A stretch of 64,000 bases of DNA from the NCBI RefSeq assembly GCF_000276665.1, contig NW_004955517.1:1303934-1367933 (forward strand), read 5' to 3'. Position numbers and translations under genes: made by a program. Under the pieces are notes generated by a model, which worked only from the letters and a program-made list of their open reading frames with translations, made no database searches and was not told where the DNA came from. Within the stretch, counting starts at the first letter, position 1, and each line of letters begins with the position of its first letter. This document shows, in pieces, positions 55,039 to 64,000 of the stretch. The stretch is from Chinchilla lanigera (Eukaryota > Chordata > Mammalia > Rodentia > Chinchillidae).

Positions 55039-58000
55039 AATGGAGTTCTTAGGTACCATTTTCTCATTGTTTGGGGGAATCCCACATTTCCCATTCCACG
55101 ATTGTGTAAAATGGGTCAAATATTTTATCCATGTCCTTGGCTATAAATGTGAGCATGTGTTTGCACGTCCTTACTACTTCCTGATTAAGTCAAGCGGCAT
55201 TGCATGCAGTCTTCGTAAATTAATTTCCTGAGAGCTGGAAGCCACGTTGAGTGGCACTTTTCTTCTCTTCAAAGGAAAAAGGATTCACTTCTATTCTTCT
55301 CCTTGGGCAAATAATCCCCCTCCAAGTAGTGGCCTTAATTCATTTCAATTTAATCAACCCTTCTCAGGTACCTGGATTCAGGGTGGGCCTCCTGTAGCCT
55401 TTTATCCCTCCCTGGAGGTTTCTTAGTCTTCTCCTTGTAAGGAATGAAAACAAAATGAAAAGAGATTTGTCATCTGGGACAGGAGGTCTGAGCCATCCCC
55501 GCTCTTTCCTGGAGTGCTAGGGACAGTCAGCTGAAGACAGTCTCTCTCACGGTGAATGCACAGCGTACCCGAGTGTGGACAGCAAGTCGCAGTCCAAGGC
55601 GGGGGACACTGCGTGTGAACGTGGCTCCCGAGAAGGTGTTCAGGTGTGGGGGTGTGCGAATATTCACCCTGAGCTTGAAGGAAGGCGCAGCGAAGGTCCG
55701 AGGAGCCGTTACCCAGTCCTGGCACCCAGGCACTGTGGCTAAGCCATCTTCCACCTTCCCTGGTGGCTGGGTAAAGCTCCGTGAGCCATGCTGTTCCGGT
55801 GTGCTTTGCCGAGGGAGCCGGAGAGAGGCCCTGTGTGGAGCCCGGGTCTGATGGGTGCGACGGGAGGGAAGGCAGCCCAGGAAATTAGCTCCTCTAATCG
55901 CATTAGCGGGAGACTGAGCAAGAGGCTCTCGCCTTCAGGAAACTATTTGTTTCACAAGGTACTGGAGCAGAAAGTCTGCTGTCAGAGGTCCTGCTGTCAG
56001 GGCCCCGCCCTCCCAGTGGGCTCAAGTCCAGTCATCCCACGGCCACCATGTTCCTGTCTGTCCTGGAGAAGCAGCCATTTCTGTGAGACTCATTTGTCTG
56101 CAGGGCACTTACCCCTTCATTACTTGGGGCAATGGGAAGACAGGAATCGATTCAGGAGTGGAAAGGCAGGGATTTCCTTGCGTCTGGTGACTTGATAGAT
56201 GCCGAGGGCTGCACTGCCTCTCAGAGCACATCCTGGGAGGGGCGCACCCCCATTTGAACTGCTTTCCCTCTGGCTCCCCACCTTTAACTGGGAGAAGGCG
56301 CACCAGTGAAGAACAGGGCAGGCGGCCCGGGCCAGTGTGAACGTGAGGAGAAGCCTGGAGCAGACCCCACAATGAACCCAGAAGAGACCTTTGCTCTGTG
56401 AGTCTGAGCAAAACTGGATTATCGCTTAATTTACAGACGCGCCATGTGACATGTTGCTTCCCCCTTTGTCAGCTAGCACGCAGTTTAACTTTAAAGAATT
56501 GAGTGGTTTTGTTGACAGCGTGTCCTGCTATTACCATGTAGTGACCGACCTTAGGGAGCAGCCCACGCTCCTTACGCCCCAGAAAGAACCTCGCCTCCCC
56601 TCAGTGACCCAGGGAAGCTCCCAGCTCACCTCCTACGTGGCTGGTGGTCTCACACTGAAGGACCCACAGGCACGAGGATGTTGTCTGAGCTTTACGTGAC
56701 CTGGGACCGGTCATTTGGCTGGGACCCCTCTGCTGCCCTTGTCACAAATGTCAGCTTCAGTCACTCAGCCTTTAGCATCACTGACCGAGCACCTCCTAAG
56801 GGTTGGGGTCTTTCTTAGGTTTACAGACTAAAGTGAACTTTTAAATGATTTCTTTGCTAAAAGCTTCTGCGGTCTAGCAAATGAAGTCTTTAAATTTATA
56901 AAACTCCGTAACCTAAACATATTTGGCTTCTACTTGTATACAGAAGAAGAATGCATGACCTTCTTTCATCCAGCAAACATTTGCTGAGTCTCTTGGAAAA
57001 TGTTAGCGGTTAACAGGCGCTAGAGACAGATTTTCACGATTAGAAGGCACCTGGCCTGGGGAGGGTAATTTAGATCTCTAAATCATGCTTCTGCAACCCT
57101 AACTTAGACCTCTCTACTGGGCCCAACCTCAAAGAGGTGTGACTGGGAAACTGCGGTCTGGGTGGGACGCACACACGGAGAGGTAGCCCAGGGAGAGAGG
57201 AGCCACTTTCCTAAAACGAAACCAGAAGTTTACAATAAACACCCAGGGCAAGGATGTGATTGGGGTTTTATCTTGAGAAAATAATCAGAGTACAAAAATA
57301 GGTTTATTTTGCCTTGTATTCAGCAAAACCATGTTTCAGTTTTGATCAGGCCAAAGTTTTTAGAATGGATACTAAAACAATCGTTAAATATTTTTGCCTA
57401 CATCTTCCAGGAAGGTCATACAGTAGGAATGTAGTACCTTCTTTCACTGGAAATCTGAATTTAACAGGAACGTCTGAAAGGGAGGGATTGAGAAAAGTCC
57501 CTATGGCTTTATTACCCTGAAGTTCTTGATACTTTGATAAGCAACTTATTCCCTCAGAAGCAGCTGTGCTGTCAGTCTCAATGCCAGGTTTCTTTCCCTT
57601 TCTTTGATTTTTTTTTTTTTTTTTCACTTTTGTGAGGAGTATTTAACAACTGAAAACGGTCTGTATTCCAGGGGCACAGCCTAACCCGTTGCTGCACCTA
57701 CACGTTGCGGTCAGTCACTGAAACCAGGAAACTGACTCGCCCCTCTCCTTGAGCAGTTACTGCTTTCTCCTCTCCGCGTGTGATGGCAATGCTTAGGCGC
57801 TGCCCTCCTCCCGAGCAGTCACCGTGCAGTCAGCGCCGAGAGCCCCAGAACTCACCATTTGTCCCCCATAACCGAGTCTCTGCATCCTTGGACGCGTGTC
57901 TCCCCGCTCCCCTCCTTCCAGCCCCCGGCGACCATCCTTTCACTTTCTGGCTCTATGAGTTTTACTATTTTGAACTATAATTTATTTACTGTTGTCAGGT

Positions 58001-59034
58001 CCTCTTTGGGTCCATAGTTTCACACTTGCTTCAAGCAGTTTTCCAACATTTCTTTTTCACCTTCATTGAATCTTTCTTCTTTTGCAAGGTTCACAGGAGA
58101 TCCTTCAGTCTTGAAAACTAAGAGTGTTTATGGAGCACCCTGTGCTCGCAGCGCCAGCACCCTCAGCCTCAGGGCCAAGCCCTGGTTTATGCACGGAGCG
58201 CCTGGAGGAGAACTAAGGTGGAAAGGGCAGGGACTACAGAGTCTGTGCGGCAGAGGAAGGCACTGCAGTGTAAGAGGAAGGTCTCGGTGTATTGAGTGTT
58301 AAACTTTTACTGTGTAACAAGGTATCTCAAGGTGTGGTGGCTTACAGTGGCAAAAGCACAATGGTCAGGTCAGCTTCTCACATCTGGAACTTGGGAGTAG
58401 CCTCGTGGGGTGTTTGGGTAGGAGGTCTGGTGCAAGGTTGCCATGATGAAAGTTAAGGCTGTGGTGTCATCTGAAGGCTGGACTGGAGCTGCAGGATCTA
58501 GGTCTTGGTGCCTTACACAGAAGCTCTGGGCGAAAAGGCACGCTTCCTCAGCCCTGGGTGCCAGGGCCTCTACATGGGCACCTTCCCAGCCTGGCCGCTG
58601 GGCTTGGCTTTCCACAGCCAGAGGCTCCCAGGTGAGCAGGCAGAGCCACAGTCCCTTTGCTCTGGCTATGGAGCCACCCTCCGTCCTGTCTTCAGCATCC
58701 TGGCGACTTCGTCAGCCTGTTCAGTGTGGGAGGGAGGACAGCCCAGAGGAAGGCTTCAGGTGACCTGCGAGCATCAGATCGACCGTGTAGTTTCAGATTT
58801 CAGCATTGGTCAAGCAAGACCTAAAGACTATAGCTCAAGGAACTGTAGCATATGTCGACCGTGTGTATTCATGCAAGAACCACGTGTGTAAGTGTTCATC
58901 CATTGGTACACCCCTCCAAGTCAAAGTGCTGTTGTGTGCGTCTGTAACCCTGTAGCTGTGGGCTGTAACACACCCCAAGTTAACGACCTAATAGGCCTGT
59001 GTTACAGTTCCCTTTGTTTTCAGGGCCACCGTTG

Positions 59035-59155
59035 TTACCGCTATATTAGAAGTAGAGCTGGAGACAGAGAGGTAGAATGACTTTCCAAGCCCACACAGCT
59101 GGCATGGGGCAAACCAAGAGTGAGCTCAGGCTTGCTGGACTCAGAAGCCCCTGAC
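59035..59155 (+). repeat. MIR fragment
   Basis: AGCTGGAGACAGAGAGGTAG, AATGACTTTCCAAGCCCACA, CAGCTGGCATGGGGCAAACC. It ends about 90 nt before exon 16. Confidence 0.65.
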
Positions 59156-59244
59156 CCTTCCACCTCGCTTGCCTCGATGCTCCTTCACATTCCACGCGGA
59201 GGTCACTGGCAGCAGGTCAGCAAGCTCTCTCTTCTCATCTGCAG

Positions 59245-59411
59245 CTTTGTCAAGCAGTAAAGGTGAATTCTTGCTCAACGGGGACTTCGTTGTCACAATG
59301 TCCAAAAGAGAAATCCGTGTCGGGAACGCACTGATTGAGTACAGCGGATCTGACAATGTGGTAGAAAGGATTAACTCCACTGACCGCATTGACCAAGAGC
59401 TTCTGCTCCAG
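59245..59411 (+). CDS. ADAMTS9: ADAMTS9 exon 16 of window (spacer)
   Basis: 167 nt. Encodes [40 protein letters not shown] and [16 protein letters not shown], leaving phase 0. [11 protein letters not shown] and IEYSGS are conserved spacer strands. INST is a potential N-glycosylation site. Acceptor ATCTGCAG, donor GTAGAA. Confidence 0.98.
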
Positions 59412-59501
59412 GTAGAAACGTGGCCGTGAGCCCGCGCCCCTTTCTTTCCCCTGGGGGGGCCTGTCCCACAGACATCTCTCCCCCTGCCCCTGCGACTCCA
59501 G

Positions 59502-59631
59502 GTTCTGTCAGTGGGAAAGTTATACAACCCCGATGTGCGCTACTCCTTCAGCGTCCCGATTGAAGGCAAGCCGCAGCAGTTTTACTGGAATAGCCACGGG
59601 CCCTGGCAAGCGTGCAGCAAGCCCTGCCAAG
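59502..59631 (+). CDS. ADAMTS9: ADAMTS9 exon 17 of window (end of spacer, start of TSP1-2)
   Basis: 130 nt after a 90-nt intron. Encodes [40 protein letters not shown] and PCQ. The spacer ends near QQFYW, where the second TSP1 repeat begins (W720, W726). In CSKPC (729-733) the position that would carry O-fucose is Pro, so this repeat lacks the usual Ser/Thr acceptor; human ADAMTS9 has the same sequence as I recall it. Acceptor CTCCAG, donor GTATCT. Confidence 0.97.
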
Positions 59632-60263
59632 GTATCTGCCTGGGGCTTCCGGTCTGGGGATGCGCGAGTGTTTTCAAAGCTCTATTTTCCTTTCTCGGGA
59701 CAGCCACGTGGATGCAATCTGTACACTTTTCCATCTGCAGGATCCCCTAATGTCCTTTCTCTGACCCTGTCTGGTCATTTGGGGCCAGCAAGTTGAGCTT
59801 GTTAATGTTATGCTAAGTTTCCTCATCCTAAGAGGTTTGCACTCGTGTGTGAAACCAAGCAGAATCAGCTGTGCCGCTTTAATTTTCCAGAGATGTGGTT
59901 TTAGTCATCACATTCTACGTTGTGTATTTTGTTTCCTTTAGTTAAATGGCGGTCAGCAAACCACAGGTACACGCCGAAGTCCAGCCTGCCACCACTGCTA
60001 CAAAAAAGTTTTACTGAAACACAGTAGCATGCCACCTGCTCGTATAGATAGTTATTGAAGCGCGGCCACTCCGGCAGGTTTATGTGATGGGCAGCTGCTT
60101 TTGCCTTAGGCTGGCATAGTTGAGAAGTGTGATGGACATCCCGTGGCCACTAAAACTGAAAGTGTATACTATCTGGTCTTTCACAGGCTGTGTTTGCCAA
60201 TGCTTGGTCTAAATATTTGTGGAATAAGTTATTTTCTGTGAATAATTTTCCCCCACTGTTTAG
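59632..60263 (+). other. Intron 17
   Basis: 632 nt intron. No firmly identified repeat. The part near 59990-60200 (CACTGCTACAAAAAAGTTTT, GGTCTTTCACAGGCTGTGTT) resembles an old hAT-type element, but weakly. Confidence 0.7.
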
Positions 60264-60390
60264 GGGAACGCAAACGAAAGCCTGTCTGCACCAGGGAATC
60301 CGACCAGCTTCCTGTTTCTGATCAAAGATGTGATCGGCTGCCGCAACCCGGACCCATCACAGAGCCCTGCGGCATGGACTGTGAGCTGAG
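60264..60390 (+). CDS. ADAMTS9: ADAMTS9 exon 18 of window (TSP1-2)
   Basis: 127 nt. Encodes [40 protein letters not shown] and EL, ending AG| to open an Arg codon. This completes the second TSP1 repeat with Cys spacing V-C, R-C, EPC and DC. The next family exon should begin with WHVAS-like sequence; it was not found in the last 3.6 kb and probably lies beyond the window. Acceptor GTTTAG, donor GTGCGG. Confidence 0.97.
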
Positions 60391-63300
60391 GTGCGGCTTC
60401 GGCTTTCCTGAGCCTCATTCTGCGGCGGGAGGGTCTTGTGGGGAGGTCTGCAGTTGCAGGTCTGAAGAAGGAGCTGATCTTAGGTCACCCTTCCTTCTAC
60501 TTCCGAGACATGGGCTTCGGCCAGTTCCCCATCACTCCGGAGCCCATCAGCCGCACAGCATGCATCTGTGGGTTCGAAGAATCAGAAATAGTTGGTTAGA
60601 GTCTGGCACTTGCCTGAGGATGTTACCATTTGACCGTCCCAACTTAGGGTGGTATCGGCCTTACGCTTCAGTTGTATCTTGTGCAACAGTTTGGTCTGAA
60701 AGCCAGCAGGAAAGGGGAGAGCGCATCCGAGAGTGCCCGTAACGTTCTGTCTCCGCCCAGGTGCCCAGCAGCCAGTCGAAGGGCGGTCAGGCTGGCGGCC
60801 GAGGCAGTGCACTGAGGCATCATCATGGAAGGGATAGAAGAAAGTCTATGTACCAATCTCCAGATAGTCAAGCAGCTCGTATGTAAGGGGAGTTTGAAGT
60901 CTGGGGCAGGGGTGCTGAGCAGGTGCTTCCATTGCCTCCAAGGTTGACTGTGGTGTGGTTATTTTTTTAAATAATTTATGTGATACTTAATTCAAAGCAC
61001 ACAACAAACAGCAACAGCAAGAATGGCGTTAGCAGCCCTGGGGTGGGGACACTCGGTGGCTCTCACAGGTGGGCTTGATCTCGTGTAGACGGCGGCCTTT
61101 GCTGTTCGTGATGGGACAGTGTTACGGCAGAGGGTCCCCGCGAGGCCTGTGTGAGGGAAGCACAGCAGGGTGCGGTGCTGCTTTGTCCGTCTTCCGCAGA
61201 GCACAGGTTGTCAGCACAGAGTGGCAAGGCGACGGGTGTCACCCACGCAGGGCAGAGGTCGCATGTTGACATGGGACACCCTGTCAGGGAGTAGACCCAG
61301 CCTGTAGTGCTGGAGTGTAGACCATCAGGCCCCGGGGCTGCGTGAGAACAGAAGAGGGCCGGGGCCTGTGTGTGAGACCTTCTGTGTGGGAGTCCGGGGG
61401 CAAGGTCTCCCTACCAGCTCTCCCCCGAGGCCCTGACTCCAAGCCAGCACCTTCCCACCGTCGCCCTTCCTCTCTGCTGCCCCTGACCTGCTTGCTCATT
61501 GGCGTGCCAAAGAGTCACTGTCAGGTTGGCATTTTCATTGATTGAGAAGAGTCATGGTTCAAACAGAAACAAGATACTAAATGGTAAGCATTCATACTGA
61601 CACTGGGCAGTATTCCTGTTGTAGGTAGTGGAAACCCATCTGATTCAGCCAGGTGAGTTAAATTATAACTAAAGATTCTTTCAGGAAAAATAATTAACTG
61701 CTAAAATAAATTAGTCACTCAAATTTGACGGAATAAAACTGAATTGGTGAGTAGGTTCCTGGACTTACAACCTTCATAAACTGAGAAAGGTACAGTGTCA
61801 GATTAGTCATAGAGACCCACCTAGGATTGCATCTCCCACCACTGTGAAAGTAATAATTGAGTCAACCATTGTCTAAGATTTTAACAGTTATGTATTTATT
61901 ACCTTTTTAACATTCTCATATTAATAGGGTAGCCTTTGTATTAATTCTATTGTCTTATACATACTGTATCTTTTCTTTTTTTTCTTTTTGGTACTGGGAG
62001 TCAAACTCATGACCTCATGCTTGCTGGGCAGGCACTGTGCCACTGAGCTAAATCCCTGCCCCCCCATATATATAATTAGTATTCTGTTAATTTCTCAAAC
62101 AGTACCGTGACAGGAACATTACCAACATGTTTACAAACGAGGAGAAGAGGAACAGGGCTGGCAGAAGTTGTGCAAACGGCTCAGGGTCACCCAAGGTGTC
62201 ACGCAAAGGTTTAAGCGTAGTCCACTTGGCCCCAGAACCTGTGCGCTTCAACCCTGCGATGAAGCTGTCTCCCCGCTCAGCTCAGTCCTGGCGGCGCTGG
62301 TGTTCCCAGACCCCATCCTGCGTAGCTTCCCAGTCTTTCCAGTATTCCGCCCCACCATTTCCTACCTCCAGCTCCTCCTCTTACCTGGTGTTTCTCTGCT
62401 GGCTGAACCCGACCCACCGGCCCAGCCTCGGATGACGGCTGCCAGTGCCGTGGGCCCGCTGCCCATGGTGTCCAGCCCGCTCCTGGGCTGGCAGCAGAGG
62501 CAAGTCTGTGCAGAGCCTTTCGAGGAGCACAAGGTGACCGTTTACAGCAAACAGACAGTCCTTTCCCCCGAAGAACACCACGTCAGAGTGCAGGTGACGC
62601 GGCCTTGGCGCTTGCAGAAGTTACTATTTTTCCCTGTGAGCAGGTTCCAGTCTCAGCCACACTTGCGTTTGGTGCTGCTTCCCTGCCCCTTCTGAGGTTC
62701 TGCTGCACTGGAAGCCTAGCTCAGGAGGCTCTCTCCACACTGGTCTTGGTGCAGTGATGTGATAGGTAAAATTCATTTGCAGAATAAAACTCCAGGGGCA
62801 ATAATAAGTCATAGAAGTCGGGGCTACTTTTCCTGAGTGTTGTCCTAGGTGTCAGATGCTATGCACGCCTTGCCCCTCCTGATCCCCCAGTAACCCTGCG
62901 AGCGGAAGCAGTGAGGAGGCCTGGGGCTCTGAGGTGGCACAGCCCACCTGGGGCCCTGACTTCGGGCCTGTGGGAGCTCATCGCCACACCCAGCTCCTTC
63001 TGAGTCCGTTGCTTGTCCTCTGGCTTTCATTAAAACTCATCTCACAAAACCTGGCTTAAGCCAGGGCTAAAAATCTCACTTCGTGTAGCACCTGTGTCAA
63101 AGGTGCTATTCTAAACTCTCCTTTTGGAAAAATCACATTTTAAGAACTTTTTTTAAACTCTACTGAGACCAAATGAGGAGTAGCTCAGAGCCCAGGCCTG
63201 GAAGGTGGCAGCCTCCCTGCGGAAGGACACGCAGGCGGAAGTGAGTGCGGCTGCGCCCTTTCTTAGAAGAGGCAGGCGACTGGTGCAGCAGTTAGGGAGT

Positions 63301-64000
63301 GAAAGGAGAAGAAGGGAGTTTAGGATTAGCTTATAAGCTCCTCACAACTAGACAAGTAGATACTCATACCTAAAACTGAACAGAAGGCCATGGTATTTTG
63401 TCAACACTCAGATTCACATGATGCCGGCTTTTCACAAGTCGTTCACTGAAAGATACACAGACACAAACCGAGCCTAAAGAAGGTAAACTGTCTTTGGACT
63501 GTTACCGGACAGTCAGTATGATCAGGCGGACTGTTGTCCAGCAGTTTACATGCAAAACTGTAAGACTGGAGAGAGGATTCTCACTAAATGGCCCAACTCT
63601 ATAATAGCTTCTCCCAAAACACATTTGTGGCTCAAAAGTTCTACTAGGTGATCGTTGGCAAACCAGCGCCAGAAGCCTTCTAAACGTCTCCCTCTTGTGT
63701 GAGGGTTCAAGCTACTGGCCAGTATTTTGAAGACCCTGCGATGGAGAAACCTGTTTGATGCAGTAGTTCTCAAAGTGATTTAATCCATAGCACTGCACGT
63801 ACCCGCCACCACACATAGCCACACTTTTCGCCTCAGGTTCTACCTGCTAACAAACACGTTGAAATATGCTGTTCTGAAGTGTAGTAATTAAATACAGGTA
63901 GATTTTACTTTCCATGAGATGAACTGAATAAATGCAAAATACTGAAGATCATTGTCCTGAAAGTGAAACATACAACAGGCAATAACATTTAGAGAAGAAT
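60391..64000 (+). other. Intron 18 (5' part)
   Basis: At least 3.6 kb of intron to the end of the window. It contains an antisense ID-like SINE (61970) and otherwise no recognised element. Open frames at 62127-62695 are in GC-rich intron sequence and do not resemble a TSP1 repeat. Confidence 0.75.
61970..62064 (-). repeat. ID SINE, antisense, diverged
   Basis: TTTCTTTTTGGTACTGGGAG, TCAAACTCATGACCTCATGC, TTGCTGGGCAGGCACTGTGC, GAGCTAAATCCCTGCCCCCC. Confidence 0.85.

Larger units (their letters stand above)
52031..59244 (+). other. Intron 15
   Basis: 7.2 kb intron with ID SINEs (52291, 54462, 54946), a composite ID-B1 (53631), a (TCTCTG)n low-complexity tract (53145), a short CAC repeat (53609-53630), a T-tract (57609-57624) and a MIR (59035). 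58310-58560 looks like an old interspersed element (TGTGTAACAAGGTATCTCAA, GGTGGCTTACAGTGGCAAAA) of uncertain family. No other exon was seen. Confidence 0.8.
1..64000 (+). other. ADAMTS9: ADAMTS9 gene, internal part (18 exons in window)
   Basis: One gene spans the window and runs off both ends. The 18 exons join in frame to 776 codons. Modules in order: end of prodomain (codons 1-127), furin site RRTKR (123-127), reprolysin-type catalytic domain (about 128-328), disintegrin-like module (329-419), TSP1 repeat (429-482), cysteine-rich module (483-605), spacer (606-718) and second TSP1 repeat (719-776). Family knowledge: ADAMTS9 is a secreted, cell-surface-associated metalloprotease that cuts versican and aggrecan, with roles in vascular, cardiac and ciliary biology. 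I chose ADAMTS9 over its close paralogue ADAMTS20 because the prodomain string [19 protein letters not shown] and the spacer match ADAMTS9 as I remember it. By comparison with human ADAMTS9 (furin site near Arg287, from memory), the window covers roughly residues 161-936 of about 1,935. All introns are GT-AG except intron 10 (GC-AG). No frameshift or stop interrupts the joined frame. Confidence 0.95.

Noticed and set aside
62127..62695. Open frames of 102 and 175 codons after exon 18, considered as a further ADAMTS9 exon
   Set aside because: They lack the Trp/Cys pattern of a TSP1 repeat and do not begin with the WHVAS-like sequence expected next in the protein.
1..64000. An antisense long non-coding RNA, known to overlap ADAMTS9 in human
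   Set aside because: Nothing in the sequence alone supports exon positions for such a transcript.
1..64000. CRISPR arrays, bacterial operons or phage-type systems
   Set aside because: No regularly spaced repeats with unique spacers and no prokaryotic gene organisation; the window is vertebrate intron and exon sequence.

Overview
The window is a 64 kb stretch of a mammalian nuclear genome, almost certainly from a non-murid rodent. It lies entirely inside one protein-coding gene on the + strand. Eighteen exons (2,330 coding nt, 776 codons plus 2 nt) can be joined in a single open frame. The protein matches ADAMTS9, a secreted zinc metalloprotease with thrombospondin type-1 repeats. The rodent call rests on many tRNA-Ala-derived ID SINEs, monomeric B1 SINEs and composite ID-B1 elements, with no mouse-type B2 or B4 seen. 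The species is not resolved; the ID form suggests a castorimorph, sciuromorph or hystricomorph lineage rather than mouse or rat.

Layout. Positions 1-36 are the end of a prodomain exon, followed by a CpG-rich stretch to about 1.7 kb, which suggests the promoter and first exon lie just upstream. Exon 2 (4684-4846) and exon 3 (26052-26341) complete the prodomain, the furin site and the start of the protease. Exons 3-8 encode the catalytic domain; the zinc-binding histidines are split between exons 7 and 8. Exons 9-11 encode the disintegrin-like module, 11-12 the first TSP1 repeat, 12-14 the cysteine-rich module, 14-17 the spacer, and 17-18 the second TSP1 repeat. The remaining TSP1 repeats and the GON-1 domain lie beyond the window. 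Exon numbers here count only within the window.

The introns carry ID, B1, MIR, L1 and hAT remnants, microsatellites, and a piggyBac-type DNA transposon remnant (about 13.7-16.1 kb, transposase on the - strand) that keeps the three catalytic Asp positions but is broken by frameshifts and stops. A second degenerate copy of its C-terminal zinc-finger region lies next to it.

No bacterial or phage-type system, CRISPR array, rRNA or functional tRNA gene was seen. The points most worth checking are the piggyBac remnant and its duplicated tail, a perfect 37-bp repeat on both sides of exon 3, and exon 10, which has a GC donor, a poor acceptor tract and a length that permits in-frame skipping.
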